Origin: Blakeslea trispora
Taxonomy: Eukaryota > Mucoromycota > Mucoromycetes > Mucorales > Choanephoraceae
DNA: 64,000 nucleotides
NCBI GenBank assembly: GCA_025331445.1
Contig: JAIWNE010000128.1
Span: forward strand, 29,501-93,500
Reading direction: 5' to 3'
The notes under the pieces were generated by a model that had not been told where the DNA came from, searched no databases, and was given only the letters and a program-made list of their open reading frames with translations. The position numbers and the translations under genes were made by a program. Within the stretch, counting starts at the first letter, position 1. Each line of letters opens with the position of its first letter. Positions 24,289 through 35,735 of this stretch are shown piece after piece.

Positions 24289-25901
24289 ATGAAATATACT
24301 TTATTGATAATTATGCAAAGTTTCATCTATACATTACTGGCTTATGATATAAAGGAAAATAGCAAGTATCTCATTTGTCATTCTAAAAAAGACAACTCAT
24401 CTTGCTATCCCCCAGTGTCTTTGTATAGAGAAAGGATTGTGGTTGACCATGGTTTAGGTAAAATAAGCATAAAACCTGTTTGTGCAAAGATCAACACATG
24501 TTTGTGTAACACTTTAAAGAGCTGTACAAGCAACTTCATCATCAAGAGTCAGATTGTTACAAAAGAGTCAGTACTGAGTTATCTCAAGGTTGTGCTTCAC
24601 TTGAATTGGATAGTGCTCAACATATTGAATGTAATTTTACTTTCTACGTGTGTCATTTATCACTCCTTATATGTATTTCTTTAGATGCTATTAAGCTTAC
24701 GTTATGTGAATTATCTTTGGCACAACTCAAAATACCAACTGAATGTCATTCTGTATCGAAAAACTCACCTAAATTGAGACATTGTGTCAGGTATAATAGA
24801 AAAAAAGTGAAAGAAAAGACAAGTTAGAAAAAAGAGACTATAAAAATCAAGATTGATGCTTGTTTTCTTATTTTTAGAAAATTATCTCATTCGCCACAAA
24901 CATGGACTTCTTATAGTGGTAAGATAGATCAGACTAGTCCTTTTCTTTTCTTAATCATCATCTCTATAGGTTATTTCCGAGATGTAGGAAAGTATATATA
25001 GGTGAGAGAGGGGACACTCTCTCTTTTTTTTTTTTTCAAAGAAAATTAATGGGCCTAACATAGTCATGATATGTTTCGCTATACGATATCCTCTTGAGAA
25101 AGGTAAAAAAGAAAGAAAGAAATGCGCACATGAATTTCCACAAATCATCATCTTGAAGATATTCTGGAAAAGTGGCATATCAACATGACATTCAATCAAG
25201 CCAAGAATTTCGACATTCTAAACAAACAGCAACAACATCTAATTCAATGGCAGCACCAGGAACTAGCTCTCCTTGACCAATTAAGAAACTCACAAAACAG
25301 GTTGATAGATCAACTAGAGCAGATACGTAGCACACACTTAAAGTCAGCCAATCAAATCCAGTCGATCTTTGAGACACTGGTCCTACTACAGGATCAGGCA
25401 GACTTGATGGTCCATAGGTATCACCAAGTCATGAATCATCAAGTAGAGACCACATCGCATCAGCTGAATGAGCTATCGTTACAACACCAATTAGAGATAG
25501 ATCGTATGGCGAACGCGATGGCCTCTACTTTGGCAGAGGCAGACCGTCGACTGTTGACGCTTGTTCATTCGTTAGTACAGGCATTGGAACATCTGGACCA
25601 GAACAAACAGTTACAGGCAGTCTATTTTGAAGATTGGAAAACGATGGTCCAGCTTGTGAATTCAAGTCTCTCTGAATTGACTCATCATGCCTCTCATCTC
25701 AATCAGAGCTTGAGTCTGATTGATGCACACATCTCGGTCTTTACCTGGCCATTTCAATGGATCCAGATGGCTACAAGAGATATGAGACAGACTGCTCTGA
25801 CTACACTTTGGTATGGTATCTTGTCTTGTAATTTCTACCGAGTGATGCCATCTGTGTTCTGGAAGCGTATCCTTTTCACTTGCTTGACAATTGAAGGCTA
25901 G
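24289..25901 (+). CDS. KAR5: Karyogamy protein KAR5/Tht1 (nuclear membrane fusion)
   Basis: Seven exons: 24289..24457, 24520..24630, 24685..24790, 24878..24918, 24970..24983 (only 14 nt), 25042..25102 and 25159..25901; 414 aa. A signal peptide (MKYTLLIIMQSFIYTLLA) precedes a Cys-rich lumenal domain with the Kar5/Brambleberry pattern: ESDCYKRVSTELSQGC, AIKLTLCELSLAQLKIPTEC, LRHCVRKLSHSPQTWTSYSG, YFRD and MICFAIRYPLEKDILEKWH. A long coiled-coil region (residues about 180-340) follows, then hydrophobic stretches. Kar5 localises to the ER/nuclear envelope and promotes fusion of nuclei after mating. The stop at 25899 leaves a short hydrophobic end; an alternative splice from the gtatgg donor near 25812 to about 25905 would give a longer membrane tail. 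Confidence 0.85.
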
Positions 25902-26436
25902 TGTGTTATTCTTCCTTATGGATGACGCTAACCCATTTCTCCTTTTTTCTTGTGTTGCCTTTAGTTCATTATTATGCTTCTCATGTCATTCAAGCTTTTA
26001 AAGCAAATGGTACTAGAGTGATCATTGCTTTGTTGGAGGCAAGTAGAGAGGAGATTCATGCCTTTTTTTTTTTTAAAAAATATTGAACAAGATTGTATTA
26101 GTTTGCCATTGTACAATGTATTCCAATGATAAAACACTGGCATAAGAAAGACAAGGGCAAAAAACCCTCACCTATAAGCACTTCTATGAATATACCATTT
26201 TATCATTTTCAAAGTTACTATCCACCTTACTCTATCAAGGATACGGAAGGATTGTGAAATCACATCCAATTAAAGCACAGAAAATATTAAGGAGAAAGCC
26301 CTATTTCTTCCTGTCAGTCAAGTCATATCATTGCACAATTAATTTATATTATCTGGTTGGTCCAAGTTAACTTGTCTCAACTTGAACTTGCAAATGTATA
26401 TATCAGTCTATCTTGTCTTAACTTGACTTGATTAAA
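25902..26436. other. KAR5 3' region, possible extra exon
   Basis: The first 180 nt keep a frame rich in hydrophobic residues (TLTHFSFFLVLPLVHYYASH) that could be an alternative KAR5 membrane end. The rest is AT-rich with no gene. Confidence 0.35.
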
Positions 26437-26897
26437 ATGGCTCAAATTGAACCAACTGTAGTGTATTTGTGCTGTGATAATTTGTGGTTTCCAGATCAGA
26501 TGTAAAAGATCACTAGAGAGTACTTTCAATCTCATAATGCCACTGAGTCATTTATTGAGCAGTTGATAATTGATGACGCCTATGTCGGCTTTCATCTTCA
26601 ACAATCTTCACATATTATCTATTTACCGCTCACCTCGCCTTGATGCAGAAAAAGCAAAAGAAGAGATAACAAGGTTCTTGGAAATCTAAAATAATTGCAA
26701 ATGATTTTAATTCACACTTTGATGATGAAGAGAACATATTCAATCAATACGATAGCCTAAAAGGACAACTGAATAGTACAGCGAAATACAGGTTGTTTAT
26801 CGACAATATCTTTACTGACATTGTTGATCATGAATTTGGCAGATATATCTCCTTTACCAGTTATCACAATCCACTTTTCATGCAATTCAACGTTTAA
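26437..26897 (+). pseudogene. Decayed protein-coding gene, family unknown
   Basis: ATG at 26437 opens a coding-like frame (MAQIEPTVVYLCCDNLWF) that hits TAA after 22 codons. The same frame then reads on for about 47 codons (ITREYFQSHNATESFIEQL, then GFHLQQSSHIIYLPLT) to a TGA. Shifted frames follow: DAEKAKEEITRFLE, and then about 70 open codons (FDDEENIFNQYDSLKGQ to YHNPLFMQFNV) ending with TAA at 26897. Codon choice resembles neighbouring genes. There is no splice site that removes the TAA in a normal-sized intron. I do not know the family. Confidence 0.45.
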
Positions 26898-27174
26898 ATT
26901 GATATATCTATTGTGCTTTGCTTATTCCTTTTTGAACATTGTCGAGAAAAAGAAAATGCTTATATATCTTTACAAGATTGACTCACAAATATTCACATTA
27001 ACATCTATTATAATTATCTTGAGACATATATCACTTGTATTTCTATATCAAATATAATTACTATTTGCACTCTGGATGGCAATCATTACATAATAAAAGT
27101 CACACACGCCTAATCAAAGTACTTGGTCCAAGTTCCCTTGGCTGATTTTTTTTTCTTGTCATTTGTTGTTCACC

Positions 27175-28449
27175 ATGTCCGCGACTATAGAGACACCCAT
27201 ACCATCTACAGAAACCAGTTCTACCAAAGTACCTCAAAAAAGCACGCCCGATGCGACATCTTCACCCAAACCAAAGCCAGAAAAGAAGAAAAAGACGAAA
27301 AAGAAACCTAAAAGACGTACACGCAAACTTGCACCCAAGACAAAGGTTGTTGTCCGAAGACTTCCTCCTAACCTTCCAGAAGATATCTTTATGAACTCAG
27401 TCAAGCCTTGGACAGCAGAAGATATTCTCAATTATTCACTTTATGTTCCAGGCAAATTAAGCAAAAGGTTTTGATAAACGCTCTCTTGAAAAAGCCCGTG
27501 CTATTCTAATGCAAATTTACTTTTTAGCAAAGCAAAAGAAAGTGTTTTTTCGCGTGCTTATTTTCAATTCAAAACCATGGAACATGTTATTGCTTTTCAT
27601 CAAGGATTTGATGGTCATTTATTTGTAGATAGTCGAGGTAAAAAAAAAAAAAAGAAAGGACATGCTGAAGAACACTCAATTCATAATATAAAAAAATAGG
27701 CAATGAATACAGGGCTGTTGTTGAATTTGCACCTTATCAAAAAGTGCCCAAGGAACACAAGACGGCAGATGTACGTCAAGGTACAATTGATCAAGATCAA
27801 GATTACCTCGACTTTTTAGAATCCCTTAAGGAAGAAGAAAACACAGCCAATCAGGAACAAAATGAGCCTAATGATGGTCTTTCTCAAATTGAACGTTTGG
27901 AAAATAGAATTGCTATGGTGACAGGTATAGATAGGACCCCATTTTGATGGCTATTTCTTGTTTTTCTTTTCTTAATCCATTCTATCTATAGCCAAAACAT
28001 TAGCTGCTGAACAAGCCAATAAACCCAAGACAACACCCTTACTTGAGCATTTGCGTGCTCAGAAGGCAGCTCAGGTAGCAGCCAAGGCTAAAGCAGCAGC
28101 CAAGAAAAATGCCAAAAGAAAAGCTGAAAAGCAAGCTAAAAAAGCCAATCCTCAAACTGAACCATCCTCACCTTCCGCAACACCTGAAAAAAAGAAAAGA
28201 AGAGACAGAGGTAAAAAGAAGGAAGAGAAGACAGAGGAAGGACAGCCAAAGCCAAGGCCACCTAAAGAACCCAAGGCCAATAAACCGAAAAACAAGCCTT
28301 CTTCTGATACTACTGGAGAATCATCGAAACCCAAGAAATCCAATACAAAGAAGCAAAACAATACTGACAAGTCAAATAAACAACCTCAAGTCATCAAGAT
28401 TCTAAATCGTCAAGCCTCTGCTACTCCTCCTTCTCCTAGTACCAAGTAA
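27175..28449 (+). CDS. UPF3: Nonsense-mediated decay factor UPF3
   Basis: Four exons: 27175..27467, 27528..27637, 27700..27924 and 27992..28449; 361 aa. After a Lys/Pro-rich N-terminus, the Smg-4/UPF3 RRM-like domain begins KVVVRRLPPNLPEDIFMNSV and continues with SRAYFQFKTMEHVIAFHQGF, DGHLFVDSRGNEYRAVVEFA and PYQKVP. An acidic region (LDFLESLKEEENTANQEQ) and a long Lys/Ala/Pro-rich low-complexity tail end at about QVIKILNRQ. UPF3 binds UPF2 and links the exon-junction or termination complex to UPF1, shuttling between nucleus and cytoplasm. The tail is compositionally biased, so its exact end should be trusted less than the domain. Confidence 0.92.
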
Positions 28450-28846
28450 GGAAGAAAAAGGCGATGACCATGCAAAACAATGTTTAGCCAATGGTTGCTT
28501 GAGTGATCTTTTAAAAAAAAGGAAAGATCAGACATATGCAAAAAAACACACAAAAAAAAAGAGATGATTAGCCCTACAGCTATATGTAATTTCACTATTA
28601 AAAATGAATGCCTGATCTTTTTTTTTTAAAAGGAAACTCTGTTTCTTTTCATTAGGCTTCTCTTCTTTATAGTAGGGAAATAAAAAAAAAAGTTTCAGAA
28701 GAAGAAGGCTTCTCTCTCATTAAAAAAGAAAAAAAAAAGAGAATTTCATTGTTTTGGTAATAAAAAAAAAACGTTTTAAAGAAAAAGCATGAAAGTTACG
28801 AGACTTTTTTCCTTGAATTTTTTCTTTTAATTTTTTTTTTTATGCC
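28450..28846. other. Intergenic, A/T homopolymer-rich
   Basis: 397 nt of A and T runs between UPF3 and the DAM1-like gene. Nothing coding. The last bases carry the two-codon uORF described separately. Confidence 0.5.
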
Positions 28847-28850
28847 ATGA
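28842..28850 (+). promoter_or_regulatory. Minimal uORF overlapping the DAM1-like start
   Basis: ATGCCATGA: ATG-CCA-TGA, whose stop codon overlaps the main ATG at 28847. Such start-overlapping uORFs can tune translation by termination and re-initiation; effect here is inference. Confidence 0.4.
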
Positions 28851-29945
28851 CGATAGACAATTCATCAATAGCTCAACTTTGTTCATCCGTCAAAAGCATC
28901 ACGCATGGCTTTCAACGCATGACACATAACTTGGAAAATCTGAATCGGATCAACGACTCACTAGACGCCTTTAACCGGTCATTTGGTTCCTTTCTTCTTG
29001 GCTTGGCCATCAACGATACCACGATCGATTGGAAAAAGGCAAGTAATCTATTCTCGAGAATAACGGTTTCTAAACTCTTTGAAAAAACAGAGTCCATCCG
29101 ATCGAGATATTGAATTGTTTAGAGAACGTAAAAGTCAATTGGAATCCATAGGTAAACTTTCTAAAAAAAAATTATAATCACCCTTATCATCTAACTCGAA
29201 AATAGAAGCTACAAAAGCTGTTGTTGTATTAAAAGAAAACCAAGCAACAACTTCAGCCATACCTTCTGCTGTCAACAGCCCAGCCAAGTCCATGACAACC
29301 AACACAGTTCAGAACAGAAAGCGTAAATCGACGGATCAAATGATTCAAAGTACGAAAAAGAAGAGAAAACCAGAAGCTGTGACACATGAATCTGTCTCTC
29401 GTCCGAAATATATGGCCAAGGTGAAATGATGGTTTTTTATTCTATTGGCCCTTTTTTTTTTAACTTATACCTTGTGGATAGATCAATATCAAGAGAACAA
29501 TTGATGGTTTACCTTTAAAGTTTCGAGAAAGTGCAGTAAGTGAACAAGTGTCGATGTGACAAAAATAGTAATCATTTTTTTTTTATTGAAGGGACCAAGG
29601 GCCAGTATGGAATTGGTTTTAAAGGCATTAAGAGTACACTCCACAGGATTGTAAGATGAAAAAGGGGTGTTTGTTTTCTTCAACTTATTGTTGTTTATTA
29701 GATCATTTAAAGAAATAGCTGCTGTAGCCAATATACCCCAACATAAAGTCACTGATTGTGTGAATGCACTCATACATGCCAAAATAGTACATCGAATTGA
29801 AGAAGAGGTAACAAAGTATATGTGCACAATGTATCTTTTTCTTGTAAAGCTAAAGTAAAAAAAAATCTAGTCGAAAGCGAGTCTATTCAAGCTCGATCCA
29901 GTCAAATACCCTTTTCATACTATAAGTCAAGCAAAGGCAAACTAA
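28847..29945 (+). CDS. DAM1: DAM1-like kinetochore protein with C-terminal winged-helix-like part
   Basis: Seven exons: 28847..29038, 29091..29151, 29206..29420, 29482..29535, 29592..29650, 29702..29807 and 29871..29945; 253 aa. Residues 6-64 fit the Dam1 domain: a helical repeat of hydrophobics ending LDAFNRSFGSFLLGLAIND, then W. DAM1 is the outer-kinetochore DASH subunit that couples microtubules to Ndc80. Beyond a basic linker (RKRKSTDQ, KKKRKP), residues about 160-250 (INIKRTIDGLPLKFRE, MELVLKALRVHSTGSFKEIA, VTDCVNALIHAKIVHRIEEE) look like a winged-helix fold, which is not part of yeast Dam1. The first intron (29039-29090) uses a GC donor in a strong AG|GCAAGT context; a GT donor two bases later would hit a stop. 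Confidence 0.72.
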
Positions 29946-30377
29946 TAAAAGCTTTACCTTTCTTTAAAAATAAAGACAAGCTTTTCTTCTTGTATTACAC
30001 AACTCTTTAAGCACACTTTTGAAATTTTGTCGGTTCCTTTTTTTTAAACTCTTGAGATCTCCACAACGACAAATACTTTTTTATTTCAAAGATGAAATGG
30101 ACAACCTTTTCGATGAGCATGGTGAAAGAGTTTATGATTCCATGGAAGGTGTCTTGACAGGAATTACTGACCCAAACATGCTACAGCCAGATCAATAATG
30201 TTTTAGATTCCGACAAGGTCATCATGAGGGATGAAGACCATTTTGCTTGTTATTCAATCAATACTTCTTAGTTAACCGAGCTTTCTTTTTTCAGATCATA
30301 CAATTTGAACTGTCTGATTAACGAATTTTATGGAGAAAGAAAGGTAGAATGAGATGAATCATACATTTACCCTTCTT
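29946..30377. other. Gene remnants possible
   Basis: From about 30087 an open stretch reads DEMDNLFDEHGERVYDSMEG then about 15 further codons to a TAA. It is preceded by a plausible acceptor but no matching upstream exon was found. No gene called. Confidence 0.3.
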
Positions 30378-30877
30378 TTAAGGAGTCCAAGAAAAACATC
30401 TTTTTTGTTCGATCTGGCTATACTGAGATCGCAAACTTTCACTTGTCGTATACTTTATTGAATCGATATTGTCTTCGTAGCCCTTTAAAGAACATTGTTT
30501 ACAGCTCACTCTTCCAGATCTTTCGTTCCTAAACTGTTCAACAAATTCCTTAAGTTTATTATAATGGACTTCGTTGCATTCTTTTCGTCCAATATCTTCA
30601 TTCTTCAAATATTTTAAGGCTGAGGTTTCTGGGATGAGTGTTACATTTCTTCCAGTTGTAGAATTTTTTTTTGTCAATTCAGATAAATGGAAGTGTCTTT
30701 GACATATAGAAGCGCCTTGTCAAGGGACTCAGTATTATCGTTTTGAATACAGCTTTTGGTTTTTTCGAATTGGATACAAGTGTTATCACATATTGATTTG
30801 GTTCCTTTTGTTGTCTCTTCTTCTTCACCAAGTAATTGTTGAACGTTTTTTACAGCTATCTTGTATAGAAGTCTCAT
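30378..30877 (-). pseudogene. Two adjoining minus frames, likely one broken gene
   Basis: 30877-30674 (67 codons, MRLLYKIAVKNVQQLLGEEE) and 30677-30378 (99 codons) overlap by four bases in different frames. The second has Cys pairs (RVSCKQCSLKGYEDN) and charged, coding-like composition. Overlap near an A9 run suggests one reading frame broken by an indel. No family recognised. Could also be chance. Confidence 0.3.
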
Positions 30878-31039
30878 TGTTGTATCTTGACCACCACTTA
30901 CAAGATGTGTTTATACAGTCACTGGAAACTGCGTTTCAATTGGGCCTTAAATAAAGCATATCTGGCATGATGATGACCACAATCAATATTTCTTTTTTCT
31001 TTTTTTACAAAAAACCAATTCAATTCAATTCAAATATAT

Positions 31040-31690
31040 CTACAGTCTGTAGGAAGACTGTCGTCAGCTACTATTGTCAGCTAGGCTTCATGTCTTACTA
31101 CGCATCTCACAAGTCTGCCTTGATGAAGAAGCACAAGGGGTTTCGCCTGAAATGCGCTAAGGAACATGTCGATTGGACAACATATCAGTGGACAGATGTC
31201 GTCCGGTCTGATAAAACACTTTATAGCGTTGAAGGAGCCGATGGTGGTGCTAGAGTGCTGGTTGCTTTTGGTGATGCGGTCTTGGTCCTCTTGTGTTTGT
31301 GGAAGGCAGCATGAACTGGCGACATATGTTGAAATCTTATCAGAGAAGCTTCAACCCTGGTACTTGGGAACTCAAGCATAGAAGGACAGACGCTTCTTGT
31401 TGCAAGAAAATGGGTCTACGTGCCACACAGGAGCTTCTGCATGCCTTTAGGAGAGCCGCCATTTGATGAAGAGACTTGAGTACTGGCCTGCCCAAAGCTC
31501 AGACTTGAACCCCATTGAGCATCTGTAGTGGGCTCCTGAGCAGCGTACAGCAAGCAGACGCCATGCTGTTCACAACCCTGCTCAGCTGAAGGAATTATTG
31601 CTGGAGTAGTAAAATCGGCAGTGATCTACTTGTTTGCTTGGTGGACAGCATGAAGGACCTCTGTCAAGCCGTCATAGATGCTAAAGGTAA
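31040..31690 (+). pseudogene. Dead Tc1-family transposase fragment
   Basis: Reads KTVVSYYCQLGFMSYYASHK and FRLKCAKEHVDWTTYQWTDV, the second helix-turn-helix and first-Asp region of Tc1 transposases. After frame breaks it resumes at about 31483 with YWPAQSSDLNPIEHL followed by a stop and KELLLE, the third catalytic region. Several stops and shifts make it inactive. No terminal inverted repeats were seen. Confidence 0.8.
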
Positions 31691-31781
31691 TATAACAAAA
31701 AAACAGAGCTCAATTGGGCATTGTCTTAAATCACTAATATATCTTTTAGTTTGTGCATCTTTAGCGCTGAGTTTGGATTTC

Positions 31782-31796
31782 AAAAACCGATAGATT
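31782..31796. repeat. Target-site duplication, 3' side of LINE
   Basis: TCAAAAACCGATAGA, identical to 37121-37135, flanking the poly-T (poly-A on minus) end of the LINE. Confidence 0.85.
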
Positions 31797-31956
31797 TTTT
31801 TTTTTATGGAGAAATAAAATCTCTTTATTAAATGACGAGAAAACTCGAGTCACAATTATTGTTTTTGGGTTATTGTTTTTTTTATGCGGTATATGAGGGG
31901 AAAGGGGAAGTTGAGAGTATGGTTGTGGGTAGGAAAAGATATAAATAAAGCGACCA

Positions 31957-34900
31957 TTAAGACGCTGGAAAGACTAGGCCTATAATAGGGAGAGGAGAAA
32001 CACCTGTTTGTAATAAAGTCTCTTGAGCATGTCGATGGAGATCTGTAGAAGCCAGGTTAATCGCTGTAGCTGAAAGGAAAGGAACATCATCAAAGACAAA
32101 CAACCAGTGACAACGCCAAACTGCTTGAAGCGAGGAGGCAAGTACAACGTATGGGTTCCTGCAAAACGAGGTCTTGGTCAATTGTGGCAGGTGAAGATTA
32201 AAGAGTGCCGCTCTAAGTGCCTGAGTGGAGAACGGAGTGGCAAAATGCATTGACCACAATTCCTCCCAAACAGGTAGTTTCTTCTCGCATTCGTAGAGGA
32301 AATGCTCCATAGAGTCAGTCGTCTGAGAGCAGATGGTACAAATAGGGTCAGTAATGGCAGGAAGGATTCCATGCAAAATTGCCCGGCAAGGAAGCTTACC
32401 CAGTAAGAGCCGATACCACACGTTCCGACTAGTATGCGACAATGAATAAGACCAAAATTGATTCCATTGTTTGGCTGTCAGGCGAGATGTTGAGGAAGGA
32501 AGGAGAGCGAGACGGTACTCCCTAGACTTAAGCTGGAGAGCGAGATCTGTAGAATCAAGACCTAGAGATGACAGGAACGGTGATGCATCCACTTGGTGAT
32601 GGCTGACAGGCACGAAGGGATGAGATCCAATTTGGGCGAAGGCAGGGGGGATAAATGCTCGCACAAAGAATGGGGAAAGAACCAATGTGTTTGTTCGTAC
32701 CAAGCGAAGAAATTTGCGAACAAGATATGGATGAGTTGTGATTTCATTCAAAGTCTTTGGTCTGAGACGACGGCAAGCAGAGTCAAGTATGTAAGCTGCA
32801 GAACAAGTCAATTGTTTTAATGAGCGAGGAACTGTAACGGTGGGAGGCTGTAGATAAAGTGAGCCTAAAGGGAGACTCAGGCATGTCTCAAGGCTAACTA
32901 CAACATTGGCGAACGGGTTTGGAAGAGCATCCATCGAGCGGAATAACAAGTGGAATGGACTTTGAAAAGATCTAAGGATAGATGGTCTCAAATGAGGGAA
33001 CAAAAAGAGCAGTCGGAAATCTTGCAAGGACCAAGAGTCAGCAGCCATAAAGGGATTGTCAGGCAGATGATAGAGCGCAGACTGAACCAAGAAGGGCAAA
33101 ACAAAGGAATGTGTCAAAGCTGAGCTTTTCCATGAAATGGGATTAAGAACAGAATCGGTAAAAGACAACAAGGGATTGAGCCATCTAAGTTGAAGGGCAA
33201 GCTGTTGGTGTCGAGGATTCAGGAGACCTAAACCACCTCTTTTCCGAGGCAGAAACAAAGTGGCGATGCCAATCCGAGGAAAGATTCGACGCATGAGGAA
33301 AGAACTCATAATAGAATCAATCTTCTGGAAAAAGGAGTCAGGGACCGTCAATACCCTTAGAACGTGCCACAGACGTGAAAGAATCAGACTGTTGAGGATG
33401 GTAACCTTTTCTCGAACCGACAAGGATCTTTGCGAATGAATACCACACGACCGAGAGATTTTGGCCAACAGAGTGGACAGGTAGACATCACGTTGAGAAA
33501 TAGAGGTATACAGTGGATAACCAAGGTAGATGAGAGGAGCGAGAGAGTGACAATCATGCATCTGGGTAATGCGGTTCTCTACTAAGGCGTTTCTCCATAG
33601 ACCAGTGACCACAAACGGCTTGCCAGATAAGGATAGAGCCTGAGTCTTGTGAAGATTGACCTGTGCATTGGATGCGAGGGAATAGGTGGCTAAGTGTGAC
33701 TGTAGACGAGACAAGTCAGACGGATCTTTTAAAAAGCACACCACATCATCAGCATAAGCCAGCAGCTTGATGGGAGTGATAGGGCCAATGGGTTGGCTAA
33801 GGAACATCGGAGGTGGTAGAGTGATGCCCTGAAATTGACTATCATGAAGTAGTCGCCGGAGCAAAGGTTCAAATGCCAAGTTGAAAAGGACTGGCGATAT
33901 AGGATCGCCCTGTCGAAGACCCCTGCGCTGAATCACTGGAAGAGATAGATGACCATTGATGTTCAGACTAAGGTGGGTGTTGAAGAAAAGGGAACAGATA
34001 CTGTCTACGATAATGAGAGGGAAACCAAAGTGAAGCAAGACCTTGCGTAAGTATTCAGGATGAACTCGATCATAAGCTTTTCCTGATCAAGGAGAAGGCC
34101 AATAGATGAATCGCCTGATTGACGAGCATGATCCATGACAAACTTCATGAGTAAGCCGTTGTCTGCAATGAAACGATCGCGTACAAATCCTGTTTGGAAG
34201 GGGTTGATAAGATTGCTAGCACATTCAATAACCCGGCTGTTGAGAATTCGTGTGAATACTTTAGCGTCGGTATTGATCAAAGAAATGGGACGCCAATTTT
34301 TCAGTTCCGAAAGTTGCCCTTTTTTTGGCAGTAAGGAAACTATGGTTTCTTGCCAGGAGACAGGAAAAACAGCATGAAGAAGTGCATCATTGTAAACCGC
34401 CACAGCAGTAGATTGGCACACTGGATGCAAAAACAGGAGGCGCAATATCTCGTATGGAAGACCATCCCTACCAGGACTACTCCGTTTAGGACTACGAGAG
34501 ACCCCATTGAGCAAGTCATCCAAGGTCAAGGGATGAATGAGTGAACTCTGTTGTTCTTCAGACAATCGTACATTATGAGGTAAGTTGGTCAGCAAATCAT
34601 CAATAGCATCTTGGCTCACAGGATCAGGAGAGTAAAGGCTCTCGTAGAAACTGGACGCTGCTTTTAACATGTCTTCCTTAGTTGTGCTTATTTCCCGTGT
34701 GATAGGGTGAATCAAAGGAGGGATCAGGTGTTTAGCTGCTCGGTGCGAAACTGTGCGTTTCAGGTAGCCGGCAGACAATTCATCCAAATCACGCCAACGC
34801 ATTCACGTTCTAAGCGCGAGAGTGTCTGCATGATATTCCTGTAAAGATCGTAATTGTTGTTCAACAACTTGTTGTTGTGGAAGGTACTGTGCAGCCAAAT

Positions 34901-35735
34901 CAGAACGTAGAATTAACTGTTGTTGAATCTTATGTCGCTTCTTCTGAAGAATGTGTTCAGCCTGTTTGATATCAAATGCCTTTTTTCTGGAGTGGGCTCG
35001 TGCGATACGCGCAGCCACAGCTTTGAATTCCTCCCATCGCTCTTGGGGAGAGTAGGTAAGAGGCATAGAAGAATTGGAAACCATTATAGCGGAGTGAAGC
35101 TTAGTACAGAACTGAGCATCGGAGGCTAGTTTAGGATGAGCTCTCCAATGTCCTTTTCCAGTACTCTTAGTAGTGTCAATAGAGGACTCAGAGATCAGTT
35201 GGAGAGTAGAACGTAAGAGAAAATGATCTGTCCACGATGGATTAATATAGGTAACAATTCCGCAATGCTGAGTCCAAACGCTTTGTTTGGCTTGAAATTG
35301 CATGTGGAAGGTGTTCTCTATAGATTCAGTATCTGCATGAGTTTCTTGGAGTGTAAGTATATCTGTGGCAGTGGTGCGTAAATATCGGATGAACTGTTTT
35401 CGGATATTGGCATCGCTGGTCTTACGAAGACCACGGCAGTTTATAGTGCCAATGTTAAGTTTGAAAGAGCTGATGTTAGGTTCAGGTATAGTGGATTGGA
35501 TGTTGTTGGCAAGGGAAGGAGGAGTTGAAGGTAATGTTGGTTGTAAAGGTAATATCATAGAATAAATGTAATTTTTTTTTGGGTTATAAGACTGTTTCTG
35601 TTTTTTTGGTGTTTTAACGTCTTCTAAGAGGGATGACAAAAGGATGTTACTGACGGTCAGATGGAGGATCAACCAAGGCATCCTCATTCTGTATATCGTC
35701 GTCTGAAATTTCCATTGCATCCCTGCGTTGGACAT
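31957..35735 (-). pseudogene. LINE ORF2 (endonuclease-RT), broken
   Basis: N-terminal endonuclease begins LNIGTINCRGLRK and ILTLQETHAD but then jumps to NPSWTDHFLL; compared with the intact LINE at 50546, about 130 residues of the endonuclease core are missing. An in-frame TGA lies at 34803-34805. RT motifs follow (SSPGRDGLPYEIL, NWRPISLINTDAKVF, FQTGFVRDRF, LLLDQEK), and at about 34080 one base is missing in the A-run of the LDQEK motif, shifting frame. RT then continues: RRGLRQGDPISPVLFNLAFE and LLAYADDVVCFL. The C-terminus has a Cys/His motif (CTICSQTTDSMEHFLYEC). Inactive by three separate lesions. Confidence 0.9.
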
